From the NCBI RefSeq assembly GCF_021390395.1, contig NZ_JAJUWT010000002.1, forward strand, positions 372,001 to 436,000: a stretch of DNA of 64,000 nucleotides, read 5' to 3'. The translations under genes were made by a program, and so were the position numbers. Shown piece after piece: positions 7,816-16,528 of this stretch. The stretch's first letter is position 1, and each line of letters begins with the position of its first letter. The notes beneath the pieces were generated by a model that worked only from the letters and a program-made list of their open reading frames with translations, was not told where the DNA came from and ran no database searches. This DNA comes from Saccharothrix sp. S26 (GTDB lineage: Bacteria; Actinomycetota; Actinomycetes; Mycobacteriales; Pseudonocardiaceae).

Positions 7816-8739
7816 CTAGCGCAGCGCCCCGGCCGGGCGCACCTCCCACATCGTCCACAGTGGACGATAGCCCTGTCGCGGCCAGAACACCGAGGACAGC
7901 GGGTTCGGCGGGTTGTAGTAGAGGTACGTGCCGACCGTGCCCAGCCGGTGCAGCTCGCCGTGCGCGTGCGCCATCAGCTGCCGACCCACCCCCGAGCCAC
8001 GCGCGCCCGGCAGCACGGAGACGCAGTTCACGTACCCCCAGCGGCCCGGCGGCAGCCTCGTGGCCGTCCAGTTGCCCGGCTCCGACGTCACCACCGCGCA
8101 CTCGGCCAGCGCCACCGCGATGCCGTCGCGCTCGGCCAGCCACGCCGGGCCGCCCGCGGCCAGCCGCTCGGCCAGCGTCCGCCGCTTGAGCGCCGCCGCG
8201 TCCGGCCGGTGCACCGTCGAACCGACCATGGACGAGTAGCGCAGCTCCGCCAGCGCCAGCGCCAGCACCGCCTCCAGGTCGGCGGGCGTGGCCCGGCGGA
8301 TCGTCGCGCCGCCGGTCACCGGCGGGGGAGGGGCCTGCCGCACCGCGATCACGGTCAGCGGCACCAGGCCGTGGTCCAGCAGCGCCCTGGTCGCCTCGGC
8401 GTCCCGGCTGGGCCAGGTCAGCACGCACGCCGAGTCGCGCTCCGCCGGCCCGAGCAGGTCCATCCGCTTGCGCCAGGCCCGCAGCAGCGCGTCCATGCCC
8501 GGCGCGCCCGCGTTGCCCAGCAGCGGCGTCAGCTCCCACACCTCGGTGGCCGACCAGAGCCGGGCGGGCGACCGGCGGTCGTGCACCTGGCGCTGGAGCA
8601 CGCCCGCGACCCTCGTGCCGTCCGGCAGCGCGGCGGTGATGACGTCGCCGTCCGGCGGCGCGACCACCGCCGGCAGCAGCGGGTCGACGCTCGCGAAGCG
8701 CGCGCTCTGCGCCTCCATCAGCCCTTGACCGACGGTCAT
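7816..8739 (-). CDS. GNAT family N-acetyltransferase
   Basis: A 307-residue protein. The C-terminal half is a GNAT domain with the acetyl-CoA loop VLPGARGSGVGRQLM near residue 245, followed by YLYYNPPNPLSSVFW. The N-terminal half has no clear signature and may be a second, degenerate GNAT fold, as is common in actinobacterial proteins of this size. It starts ten bases after the methyltransferase stop and is probably co-transcribed with it. The acceptor is unknown. Confidence 0.85.
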   Translation of the reverse strand: MTVGQGLMEAQSARFASVDPLLPAVVAPPDGDVITAALPDGTRVAGVLQRQVHDRRSPARLWSATEVWELTPLLGNAGAPGMDALLRAWRKRMDLLGPAERDSACVLTWPSRDAEATRALLDHGLVPLTVIAVRQAPPPPVTGGATIRRATPADLEAVLALALAELRYSSMVGSTVHRPDAAALKRRTLAERLAAGGPAWLAERDGIAVALAECAVVTSEPGNWTATRLPPGRWGYVNCVSVLPGARGSGVGRQLMAHAHGELHRLGTVGTYLYYNPPNPLSSVFWPRQGYRPLWTMWEVRPAGALR

Positions 8740-8749
8740 GCCAGGCAGG

Positions 8750-9580
8750 CTACGGCTTGCGGGCGCGGAAGATCGCGGTGCCCGGGAACAGGCGGCCGCG
8801 CAGCGGGCTCCACTGGCCCCACGTGCGGGTGTGCCCCGCCGGCCACTCCGGTTCCACCACGTCCAGCAGCTCCAGGCCCGCGCCGACGAGCGCCCGCACG
8901 TAGTCCCCGGTGGTCCGGTGGTGTTCGACGTAGGTCGCCCGGCCGGTGTCGTCCACCTCGACGTACGGCGTGCGGTCGAAGTACGACTGCGTCACGGTCA
9001 GCCCACCCGGCCCCGGGTCGTCCGGGAAAATCCACCTGATCGGGTGAGTCACGGAGAACACCCAGGGTGCGCCCGGCCGCAGCACCCGGGCCACCTCCGC
9101 GAACACCTCGCCCACGTCCGCCACGAACGGCACCGCGCCGAACGACGAGCAGGCCGCGTCGAAGCTGCCCGACGCGAACGGCAGCTGGTCGGCGCTGGCC
9201 TGCACCAGCGGCACGGCCAGGCCGGTGGCCGCGTTCGCCGCCACCGCGTGCCTCAGCATCCCGGCCGAGATGTCGAACGCCACCGGGCGCGCGCCCTGTG
9301 ACGCGAGCCACCGCGCGCACGGCGCGGAGCCGCAGCCGACCTCCAGGACGCGGCGTCCGCGCACGTCACCGAGGTAGCCGACCTCTTCCTCGCGGACGCC
9401 CTCGGGGCACCAGACGAAGTCGGCGGAGCCCAGGAAGTCGCCGTGCTCGGCGTGGTAGTCGTCGGCGTCGGCGTCCCACCACATGCGGTTGGCCGCGCGC
9501 GACTCGGCCGCGTCCACGCCCCGCTTGGCGATGCCGGTGGTGCCGAGCGCCAGTTCGGCGCTCGCGTGCTGGTCGGACAC
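8750..9580 (-). CDS. Class I SAM-dependent methyltransferase
   Basis: A 276-residue protein with motif I VLEVGCGSAPCARWL near residue 77, an acidic motif VAFDISAGML, and motif IV region FDAACSSFGAVPFV. The N-terminal extension contains AANRMWWDADADDYHAEHGDFLG, typical of the actinobacterial methyltransferase encoded next to rpsA. The GTG at 9580 sits divergently from the rpsA promoter region. The substrate is unknown. The GNAT gene downstream is in the same transcript. Confidence 0.9.
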   Translation of the reverse strand: MSDQHASAELALGTTGIAKRGVDAAESRAANRMWWDADADDYHAEHGDFLGSADFVWCPEGVREEEVGYLGDVRGRRVLEVGCGSAPCARWLASQGARPVAFDISAGMLRHAVAANAATGLAVPLVQASADQLPFASGSFDAACSSFGAVPFVADVGEVFAEVARVLRPGAPWVFSVTHPIRWIFPDDPGPGGLTVTQSYFDRTPYVEVDDTGRATYVEHHRTTGDYVRALVGAGLELLDVVEPEWPAGHTRTWGQWSPLRGRLFPGTAIFRARKP

Positions 9581-9604
9581 ACTGCTCCATTCAAGGGTGC
9601 CGGT

Positions 9605-9634
9605 TTGCCCGTCGGGCTCGAAGCCGCGTACGAT
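9605..9634 (+). promoter_or_regulatory. Probable rpsA promoter
   Basis: TTGCCC (9605-9610) and TACGAT (9629-9634) are spaced by 18 bases, a good housekeeping sigma match. The predicted start near 9641 would give a leader of about 130 bases before rpsA. Confidence 0.55.
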
Positions 9635-9772
9635 ATCGCCCGCGTAGTGGGTTCGCGCTGTCCTGATCGGTGATCACCAGGTGAGTCGGTCTTCCCGGTG
9701 GGGCGAGCCCTGTCGCGCAAGCGTTGAACCCGCAGGCCACAAACCCCAATCCGTACCGGAGCCACCTACCTA

Positions 9773-11266
9773 ATGTCCACCGACACCACCACTGTCCCGG
9801 TTGCCGCTGCGCCGAAGCAGGTCGCCATCAACGATATCGGGACGGAGGAGGACTTCCTCGCCGCCATCGACAAGACGATCAAGTACTTCAACGATGGCGA
9901 TATCGTCGAGGGCACCATCGTCAAGGTCGACCGGGACGAGGTCCTGCTCGACATCGGCTACAAGACCGAGGGCGTCATCCCCTCGCGCGAGTTGTCGATC
10001 AAGCACGACGTCGACCCGAACGAGGTCGTCAAGGTCGGTGACGAGGTCGAGGCTCTTGTTCTCCAGAAGGAGGACAAGGAAGGTCGGCTGATCCTCTCCA
10101 AGAAGCGCGCCCAGTACGAGCGCGCCTGGGGCACCATCGAGGCCCTCAAGGAGAAGGACGAGCCCGTCAAGGGCACGGTCATCGAGGTCGTCAAGGGCGG
10201 CCTGATCCTGGACATCGGCCTGCGCGGCTTCCTCCCCGCGTCCCTGGTCGAGATGCGCCGCGTGCGCGACCTGCAGCCCTACGTCGGCCGCGAGCTCGAA
10301 GCCAAGATCATCGAGCTGGACAAGAACCGCAACAACGTGGTCCTGTCCCGCCGCGCCTGGCTGGAGCAGACGCAGTCCGAGGTCCGCAGCGAGTTCCTCA
10401 ACCAGCTGCAGAAGGGCCAGGTCCGCAAGGGCGTCGTGTCCTCCATCGTCAACTTCGGTGCCTTCGTGGACCTGGGTGGCGTGGACGGCCTGGTGCACGT
10501 CTCGGAGCTGTCCTGGAAGCACATCGACCACCCGTCCGAGGTCGTCGAGGTCGGCCAGGAGGTCACGGTCGAGGTCCTGGACGTCGACATGGAGCGCGAG
10601 CGCGTGTCGCTGTCGCTCAAGGCGACGCAGGAAGACCCGTGGCGCCAGTTCGCCCGCACCCACGCGATCGGCCAGATCGTGCCGGGCAAGGTCACCAAGC
10701 TCGTCCCGTTCGGCGCGTTCGTCCGGGTGGACGAGGGCATCGAGGGCCTGGTCCACATCTCCGAGCTGGCCGAGCGCCACGTCGAGATCCCGGAGCAGGT
10801 CGTGCAGGTCGGCGACGACGTCATGGTCAAGGTCATCGACATCGACCTGGACCGCCGCCGCATCTCGCTGTCGCTCAAGCAGGCCAACGAGGGCTTCACG
10901 GTCGACTCCGAGTTCGACCCGACCCAGTACGGCATGGCCGCCGAGTACGACGACCAGGGCAACTACATCTACCCCGAGGGCTTCGACCCGGAGACCCAGG
11001 AGTGGCAGGAAGGCTTCGACAAGCAGCGCGAGGAGTGGGAGCGGCAGTACGCCGAGGCCCACACGCGCTACGAGGCCCACATGAAGCAGGTCGCCAAGGC
11101 CGCCGCGGCCGAGGAAGAGGCCGCGGGCGAGACCAACTACTCGTCCGGTGGCGAGGCCCCGGCCGCCGCGTCGTCCAGCACGGGCGCCCCGGCTCAGGCC
11201 GGTGGCACGCTGGCCAGCGACGAGCAGCTCGCCGCGCTGCGCGAGAAGCTGTCGGGCGGCGCCTGA
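9773..11266 (+). CDS. rpsA: 30S ribosomal protein S1
   Basis: A 497-residue, highly acidic protein with four S1 RNA-binding repeats at about residues 42-110, 125-190, 211-280 and 298-366. The last two carry the canonical FGAFVDLGGVDGLVHVSELSW and FGAFVRVDEGIEGLVHISEL segments. It binds mRNA on the 30S subunit and promotes initiation. Four repeats plus a low-complexity C-terminus rich in Ala, Glu and Ser is the actinobacterial form. The ATG at 9773 follows a GGAG 11 bases upstream. Codon use is more strictly C-ending than in its neighbours, consistent with high expression. A strong terminator follows. Confidence 0.98.
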   Translation: MSTDTTTVPVAAAPKQVAINDIGTEEDFLAAIDKTIKYFNDGDIVEGTIVKVDRDEVLLDIGYKTEGVIPSRELSIKHDVDPNEVVKVGDEVEALVLQKEDKEGRLILSKKRAQYERAWGTIEALKEKDEPVKGTVIEVVKGGLILDIGLRGFLPASLVEMRRVRDLQPYVGRELEAKIIELDKNRNNVVLSRRAWLEQTQSEVRSEFLNQLQKGQVRKGVVSSIVNFGAFVDLGGVDGLVHVSELSWKHIDHPSEVVEVGQEVTVEVLDVDMERERVSLSLKATQEDPWRQFARTHAIGQIVPGKVTKLVPFGAFVRVDEGIEGLVHISELAERHVEIPEQVVQVGDDVMVKVIDIDLDRRRISLSLKQANEGFTVDSEFDPTQYGMAAEYDDQGNYIYPEGFDPETQEWQEGFDKQREEWERQYAEAHTRYEAHMKQVAKAAAAEEEAAGETNYSSGGEAPAAASSSTGAPAQAGGTLASDEQLAALREKLSGGA

Positions 11267-11302
11267 GCAGCACCGGCCGGCGGATCCTCGCCGGTTGACT
11301 GA

Positions 11303-11350
11303 ACGACACGATCGCCCCTCGCCCACCTCGGGCGGGGGGCGATCGTCGTT
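11303..11350 (+). terminator. rpsA terminator hairpin
   Basis: CGATCGCCCC and GGGGCGATCG form the base of a long GC-rich stem with further pairing (CTCGCCC with GGGCGG) toward the loop, and the outer flanks AACGA and TCGTT also pair. It lies 37 bases after the rpsA stop codon. There is no long T tract, as is usual in actinomycetes. Confidence 0.8.
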
Positions 11351-11400
11351 CACTCCTTCGGGGGTGAGTTGGCGTTGGCGTGCGCTAAGTTGAGAATGCT

Positions 11401-12015
11401 ATGAGCATGCGGACGGCAGTGGTGGCGGCGATGGTGGCGCTCGTGTGCGCGGGCTGCGCCGCGGTGAAGCCGCAGCCCGTGACGCAGCCGCAGATCCCGA
11501 CGATCGTGCCGCCGACCACGATCAGCCGGATCCCGCAGATGGTGGACCGGCCGATCCCCGACGACTGCGAGCTGGTCGTCCCGGTCGAGGTGTTCCACCA
11601 GAAGCTCGGCCGCGAGCTGCCCGGCGAGCTGAAGACCATCATCGGCATCCCGGAGCCGTCGCTGGGCCGCACCGGCAAGATCGACTGCTACTACGCCGTG
11701 CCGGAGCGCCAGCCCCTCGGCGCCGCGCAGGTCGTCATCGGCCTGGCCGCCTACACCGACGAGCCGACCGCGGCCGCCCGCGTCACCGAGAGCGTCGACC
11801 TGGAGCGCAAGGAAGGCGCGACGGTCCGCGAGGTCGACGTGGGCAAGAAGAAGGGCCAGTTCGTCAGCACGAAGGACGAGCGGCTGGTCATCGGGTCGCT
11901 GGGCAAGACCACGTACGTGGCCCGCGCGAAGGCGGGCGTGCTGCCGGACGACGCGATCGCCGGCTTCCTGGCGGCGCTGGCCCAGCAGTCGATGACCCCC
12001 ATCGAGGGAGCCTGA
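11401..12015 (+). CDS. Putative lipoprotein (DUF3558-like)
   Basis: A 204-residue protein with an N-terminal hydrophobic segment ending in a lipobox, LVCAGC (cysteine near residue 18). The mature part has two cysteines (DDCELV and KIDCYYAV) spaced as in the actinobacterial DUF3558-type lipoproteins, and otherwise no catalytic motif. ATG at 11401 is used; 11407 is an alternative. It is probably tethered to the outer face of the membrane. Function is unknown. It precedes coaE by 28 bases and may be co-transcribed. Confidence 0.8.
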   Translation: MSMRTAVVAAMVALVCAGCAAVKPQPVTQPQIPTIVPPTTISRIPQMVDRPIPDDCELVVPVEVFHQKLGRELPGELKTIIGIPEPSLGRTGKIDCYYAVPERQPLGAAQVVIGLAAYTDEPTAAARVTESVDLERKEGATVREVDVGKKKGQFVSTKDERLVIGSLGKTTYVARAKAGVLPDDAIAGFLAALAQQSMTPIEGA

Positions 12016-12043
12016 AGATCCCTCGCGTGGCAGGCTGGTCGCC

Positions 12044-13219
12044 ATGTTGCGCGTGGGGCTCTCCGGTGGCATCGGGTCGGGCAAGTCGACGGTGGCGGGC
12101 AGGCTCGCCGAGCACGGCGCGGTGGTGATCGACGCCGACCGGCTGGCCCGCGAGGTGGTCGAACCCGGCACCGACGGCCTGCGCGAGGTCGTGGAGGCGT
12201 TCGGCGCGGACGTCCTCGGCCCGGACGGCGCGCTGAACCGGCCCGCGCTCGCGGCGAAGGTGTTCGGCGACGAACGGGCCCTGGCCACGCTCAACGGCAT
12301 CACGCACCCGAGGATCGCGGCCCGCACGGGCGAGCTGATCGCCGCCGCGCCCGAGGACGCGATCATCGTGCACGACGTCCCGTTGCTGGTGGAGAAGGAC
12401 ATGGCCCCGCTGTACCACCTGGTGGTGATCGTGCACGCGGACCTGGACCAGCGGCTGGTCCGGCTGCGAGACCGGGGCGTGGCCGAGGACGACGCGCGCC
12501 GGCGCATCGCCGCGCAGGCCGACGACGGTCGCCGCCGCGCCGTGGCGGACGTGTGGCTGGACAACTCGGGCACGCCCGACCTGGTGCTGGCCCGCGTGGA
12601 CGCGCTGTGGGCGGACCGGCTGGTGCGGTACGAGTCGAACATCCGGCTGCGCCGCTACGCCGCCGGCGCGCCGATCGTGGTGCCGTATGACGAGACCTGG
12701 CCCGCCCAGGCCGAACGGGTCGCCGCACGCATCCGGCTCGCCGCCGGCGGCCGCGCGGTCGAGCACATCGGCTCCACGTCCGTGCCCGGCCTGGCGGCGA
12801 AGGACGTGCTGGACTTCCAGCTCGGCGTGAAGTCGCTGGACGAGGCCGCGGAGCTGGAGGAGGCGCTGGCGCAGGCCGGTTTCCCGTCGTTGGGGGTCGG
12901 CGAGGACGCCGTGAGGCACGAGGGCGACGCGCCGCAGGACTGGCACAAGCGGCTGCACGCGGGCGCGGACCCGGGACGGCGGGTGAACCTGCACGTCCGG
13001 GTGGAGGGCGGTCCGGCGTGGACTTGGGCGATCCGGTTCCGCGACTGGCTGCGGGCGGACGCGGCGGCGCGGGAGGAGTACGCGGCGCTCAAGCGGGAGC
13101 TCTCGGACAAGCACCGGGGTGACGCGGACGGGTTCGCCTACGGCGAGGCCAAGGAGCCGTGGATGGCCGCCGCGACCGCGCGCGTGGACGCGTTCTACAG
13201 GGACGGCCAGACGTCGTAG
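12044..13219 (+). CDS. coaE: Dephospho-CoA kinase fused to a GrpB/UPF0157 domain
   Basis: A 391-residue two-domain protein. Residues 1-200 are CoaE: the P-loop VGLSGGIGSGKST near the start, then DADRLAREVVEPGT and HDVPLLVEK, and it catalyses the last step of coenzyme A synthesis. Residues 210-391 form a GrpB-type nucleotidyltransferase-like domain (VPYDETWPAQAE, IGSTSVPGLAAKDVLDFQL). This fusion is characteristic of many actinobacteria; the role of the second domain is unclear. The start has no Shine-Dalgarno and may be leaderless. The 3' end overlaps the convergent DUF402 gene by 25 bases. Confidence 0.96.
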   Translation: MLRVGLSGGIGSGKSTVAGRLAEHGAVVIDADRLAREVVEPGTDGLREVVEAFGADVLGPDGALNRPALAAKVFGDERALATLNGITHPRIAARTGELIAAAPEDAIIVHDVPLLVEKDMAPLYHLVVIVHADLDQRLVRLRDRGVAEDDARRRIAAQADDGRRRAVADVWLDNSGTPDLVLARVDALWADRLVRYESNIRLRRYAAGAPIVVPYDETWPAQAERVAARIRLAAGGRAVEHIGSTSVPGLAAKDVLDFQLGVKSLDEAAELEEALAQAGFPSLGVGEDAVRHEGDAPQDWHKRLHAGADPGRRVNLHVRVEGGPAWTWAIRFRDWLRADAAAREEYAALKRELSDKHRGDADGFAYGEAKEPWMAAATARVDAFYRDGQTS

Positions 13220-13713
13220 ATGCCCCGGTGGGTCAGCCACGTGCCGAGGTCGTGGCGGTGGAGGCTGACCTCTTCCAGGGTGCGGTGCACGGTGCGCAAC
13301 GCCTGGTCGGCGTCACCGGGGCCGAGGACCCGCCCGGCGACGGCGGCGGCGAACTCCTCGCAGCGCACGATCCGCGCGGTCGTGCCGCCGGGCACGGCCA
13401 GGCCGAGCAGCAGGTCGGTGGTGCGCCACGTGCGGCCGTCGCGCTGCACGCGGACCGCGCTGAGCACGCTGGGGCCGCTGCGCGCGTGCCGGGACCGGGG
13501 CCGCTGGTGGGTCAGCCGGAGGCCGAGCGCGGGCATCAACCAGGTGACCTCCGAATCGGAGAACGGATCCTCCGGCGTCGGGCACTCCAGCCGCAGCCCC
13601 CACGGCTCGACCCGGCACGTGGACAGGTGCCGCGACGTGCCGCTGGAGTAGCTGCGAACTGCGCTGACGGTGTCGACCACGTCGACGAGCTGAGGTGTGA
13701 TGACCGCTCCCAC
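13195..13713 (-). CDS. DUF402-family protein, copy 1
   Basis: A 172-residue protein of the DUF402/FomD-like group, recognised from its parallel with the neighbouring DUF402 gene: WLMPALGLRLTHQRPRSRHARSG here matches WLLPAHGLRVTRQSW there, and WRTTDLLLGLAV matches WKTVDLYLDLVV. The acidic residues of the second protein (DVVEI, DLYLDL) are partly replaced here, so metal binding or phosphohydrolase activity may be weakened. The GTG start has no clear ribosome-binding site. It is tandem with the next gene, and both point away from the DUF5685 gene. Confidence 0.75.
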   Translation of the reverse strand: MGAVITPQLVDVVDTVSAVRSYSSGTSRHLSTCRVEPWGLRLECPTPEDPFSDSEVTWLMPALGLRLTHQRPRSRHARSGPSVLSAVRVQRDGRTWRTTDLLLGLAVPGGTTARIVRCEEFAAAVAGRVLGPGDADQALRTVHRTLEEVSLHRHDLGTWLTHRGIYDVWPSL

Positions 13714-13849
13714 GTGACCCGAGGGTAGACGCAGATGTGTCCTTGGTAACTAACAGGTTTGATTCGTTATGTCACGGTCTGTGGTGGAAGCGGTCTCTAT
13801 CGGGTGACGGACTCGGATGGCGGTTGACCTGCGAGTGTGACCCTCTGTA

Positions 13850-14413
13850 TTACCGCCGACGCCAGGTGGTGATCGTTCCGAGGGAGGCGAGCCAGCGCAC
13901 GGCGTCGTGCCCGTGCGCGGCGATCCCGGCGACCGCGCGGTAGGTCGTCTCCAGCGCCCACTGCGCCCGGTCGGCCTGGATGAGCCCGTGGTCGAGCGCG
14001 GTCAGCAGCTCGTCGGTGTCCAGCACGGTCACGCTGCGGCCCGTGCGCACGACGAGGTCCAGGTAGAGGTCGACGGTCTTCCACACGGAGCCGCTGGAGC
14101 TGATCTCGACCACGTCCACGTACAGGTCGTAGTCGCGCTCGTGGCCCGGGTGCCACGACTGGCGGGTGACGCGCAGGCCGTGCGCGGGCAGCAGCCACGA
14201 CTCGAAGTGCGACAGGTGCGGGTGGCCCGGCACCGGGCGGGACATGTAGAGGCCGTGCCGGGTCAGCCGGTACTCCTCGACCCCGCGCAGGTGGCCCTTG
14301 GGATCGGTGTTGCTCTTCGCGTCGAGGTCGAAGTACTCGATCTTGGGCGGGTGGATGTGCATGCGGGTCCCGGCGGTGCTCGACGTCACAGCGCCGACCT
14401 TAGGCACCGACAC
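13850..14413 (-). CDS. DUF402-family protein, copy 2
   Basis: A 187-residue DUF402 protein, paralogous to the adjacent copy. It has the family pattern of aromatic and acidic residues (HIHPPKIEYFDLD, YDLYVDVVEI, WKTVDLYLDLVVRTG) found in phosphohydrolases such as FomD-like and nucleoside-diphosphate phosphatases. The GTG at 14413 was chosen because AAAGGAG precedes it; an internal ATG at 14362 is an alternative. It is divergent from the DUF5685 gene across 57 bases and separated from copy 1 by 136 bases in which no gene is evident. Confidence 0.8.
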   Translation of the reverse strand: MSVPKVGAVTSSTAGTRMHIHPPKIEYFDLDAKSNTDPKGHLRGVEEYRLTRHGLYMSRPVPGHPHLSHFESWLLPAHGLRVTRQSWHPGHERDYDLYVDVVEISSSGSVWKTVDLYLDLVVRTGRSVTVLDTDELLTALDHGLIQADRAQWALETTYRAVAGIAAHGHDAVRWLASLGTITTWRRR

Positions 14414-14470
14414 CGTCGAATCGCTCCTTTCTGTCACCCGAAAGTAGGATGATCGCTTACTCTTCCCGCC

Positions 14471-15739
14471 ATGTTCGGCATCATCCGGCCCTGCCGCAAC
14501 CGCCTGGGCCCTGAGCTGCGGGAGTCGTGGCTGGCGCACCTGTGCGGGCTGTGCCTGGCGCTGCGCGACGACCACGGCCACCTCGCCCGCGTGGTCACCA
14601 ACTACGACGGCCTCGTCATCTCCGCGTTGGTGGAGGCGCAGTCGGGTCGGTCGCGGCGTTCCGCGGGGCCGTGCGCCCTGAGGGGGATGCAGTCGGCGGA
14701 CGTCGCCGTGGGGGCGGGCGCGCGCCTGGCCGCCTCGGTGTCCCTGGTGCTGGCGTCGGCCAAGGTCGGCGACCACGTGGCCGACCGGGACGGCGTGTTC
14801 GCGCGGGCCCCGATGCGCGGCGTGGGCAGGCAGGTGGCGCGGCGGTGGGCGGCGCAGGCGACCGAAACCGGGCTCGACCTGGGGTTCGACACGGCGCTGC
14901 TGGTGGACGCGGTGCGGCGGCAGTCGGCGGTGGAGGCCGCCGCGGGCCTGGGCTCGTCGGTGCTGGCGGTGACCGAGCCGACCGAGACGGCGGCGGCCGA
15001 GGCCGTGGCGCAGACCGCGGTGCTGGCCGGGCGTCCGGCGAACGCGGCCCCGTTGCGCGAGGTCGGACGGCTGTTCGGGCGCTTGGCGCACCTGCTGGAC
15101 GCAGTCGAGGACCTGGCGGCCGACCGGGCGTCCGGCGCGTGGAACCCGCTGGTCGTCACCGGCACGACGCTGGAGGAGGCCCGGCGGCTGTGCGAGGACG
15201 CGGCGCTGGGCATCAAGCTCGCCATGGCGGAGGTGGAGTTCGCCGACGACCGGCTCGTGCACGTCCTGCTGGTGCACGAGGTGCGGGAGTCGATCCGCCG
15301 CGCGTTCGGCGACCCCCGCTCGCACGGTCCACACGGTCACCCGCAGGGCCGTCCCGGCCCGTACGGCCACCCGGGTTCGCCCGCCGGTCCGCACGGCCCC
15401 GGCTCCGTGCCGCCGCCCGGCCCCGTGCCGCCACCGTCGGCCCCCGGTCGCGGTGGTCCGCCCGTCCCGCCGAAGGGCGGCAAGAAGCGCAGGCGGGCCG
15501 ACGAGCCGCCCCCGCCCGGCAGCGGCCTGTGGTCCTGGCCCAAGCTGCACCGGCCGCCGGTGACCCGCGGCGCGTTCCTGGGCTGCCTGGCCGTCCTCTA
15601 CCAGTGCGGCACGTGCCAGTACTGCTGCCGCGACCCGTACCCCGGCCCGTTCAGCGGCAAGCCGCGCGAGGCGTGGTGCAACTGCGACTGCGGACCCGGC
15701 TGCGACTGCGACTGCGGTTGCTGCGACTGCAACTGCTGA
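14471..15739 (+). CDS. DUF5685-family protein with cysteine-rich C-terminal tail
   Basis: A 422-residue protein. Residues 1-280 match the actinobacterial DUF5685 family: the start MFGIIRPCRNRLG, followed by an early CGLC motif, is typical, and the rest is mostly helical. Then comes a proline, glycine and histidine-rich linker (about 285-345) and a basic patch (GGKKRRRADE). The last 46 residues hold 14 cysteines, including CGTCQYCC and a run of alternating Cys-Asp pairs at the very end. The tail could bind several metal ions. The function of the family is not established. It is divergent from two DUF402 genes. Confidence 0.8.
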   Translation: MFGIIRPCRNRLGPELRESWLAHLCGLCLALRDDHGHLARVVTNYDGLVISALVEAQSGRSRRSAGPCALRGMQSADVAVGAGARLAASVSLVLASAKVGDHVADRDGVFARAPMRGVGRQVARRWAAQATETGLDLGFDTALLVDAVRRQSAVEAAAGLGSSVLAVTEPTETAAAEAVAQTAVLAGRPANAAPLREVGRLFGRLAHLLDAVEDLAADRASGAWNPLVVTGTTLEEARRLCEDAALGIKLAMAEVEFADDRLVHVLLVHEVRESIRRAFGDPRSHGPHGHPQGRPGPYGHPGSPAGPHGPGSVPPPGPVPPPSAPGRGGPPVPPKGGKKRRRADEPPPPGSGLWSWPKLHRPPVTRGAFLGCLAVLYQCGTCQYCCRDPYPGPFSGKPREAWCNCDCGPGCDCDCGCCDCNC

Positions 15740-15746
15740 CCCGCCG

Positions 15747-16403
15747 TCACGACCGCGCCCGGCGGCGGACCAGCAGTGACACGACGACCAGCACCACCAC
15801 GCCGGCACCGCCGAGCAGCCACGGCCTGCCGTCCCACGGCGTGCGGCCGTAGACGGTGACGAGCCGGTTGTCGCCGTCGGTCTTGGTGAGGTCGCTCGGC
15901 GCCAGGATCACGTCGTCGGCGTCGAGCAGGTCGTTGCCCGCGCGGAACTCGTCGAGGCTGGAGTAGGTGCCGCCCGAGGCGTCGATCGCCTTGCCGTTGG
16001 CGAGGAACAGGGTCATCAGCTCCAGCCCGCCGTCCGAGCGCTTGACCAGCAGCACGCGGCCGGAGACGTGCCGGGGGTCGCCGCCCGCGTCCCGCACCGC
16101 GCGCTGAGCCGCCGGGCCGAGGTCGCAGGAGGTGTCGAAGCCGCGTGGTCGGGTGTCGGCTCGGTCGGTGCACTCGAACACGCTCATCAGCCGGGACACG
16201 AGCTGTTCGGGCGAGTAGTGGGCGGCGAGGTCGGCCTGCCGGTCCTCCGGGGCCGCGCCGTAGCCGGGGAGGCGGTCGTGCTCGACCGACGCCGACTCCC
16301 AGTACTCCTCGATGAGGTCGGGCTCGGGGTCCGGCGCGTCGGCGCGGGCGCAACCGGACACGGCCGCCAGCACGACCAGGAACAACCAGGGGAGGGCACG
16401 CAT
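15747..16403 (-). CDS. Putative lipoprotein with C-terminal membrane anchor
   Basis: A 218-residue protein starting MRALPWLFLVVLAAVSGCAR: a signal sequence ending in a lipobox-like VSGC. The middle part has two cysteines (FECTDR, TSCDLG) likely to form a disulfide, and no recognised domain. It ends with a single transmembrane helix (WLLGGAGVVVLVVVSLLV) and a short arginine-rich cytoplasmic tail. This makes a surface protein anchored by the C-terminal helix and perhaps by lipid. It is divergent from uvrB. The function is unknown. Confidence 0.75.
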   Translation of the reverse strand: MRALPWLFLVVLAAVSGCARADAPDPEPDLIEEYWESASVEHDRLPGYGAAPEDRQADLAAHYSPEQLVSRLMSVFECTDRADTRPRGFDTSCDLGPAAQRAVRDAGGDPRHVSGRVLLVKRSDGGLELMTLFLANGKAIDASGGTYSSLDEFRAGNDLLDADDVILAPSDLTKTDGDNRLVTVYGRTPWDGRPWLLGGAGVVVLVVVSLLVRRRARS

Positions 16404-16528
16404 GAGCGCAGTGTGGCGTCGCCGACCGGCCCGCCGCCGCGCCGCGGCCGGAAGCTGCCACCGGCCCCGCGGACCCCTGACCTGGGCCGGATCGGAAAAT
16501 GTCGTACCCCCGGCGTACCGTCGTACCC

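Noticed and set aside
16499..16528. uvrB starting at the upstream ATG (16499)
   Set aside because: The extra ten residues do not fit the family, whereas GTG 16529 gives the usual MAFxTExPV-like N-terminus.
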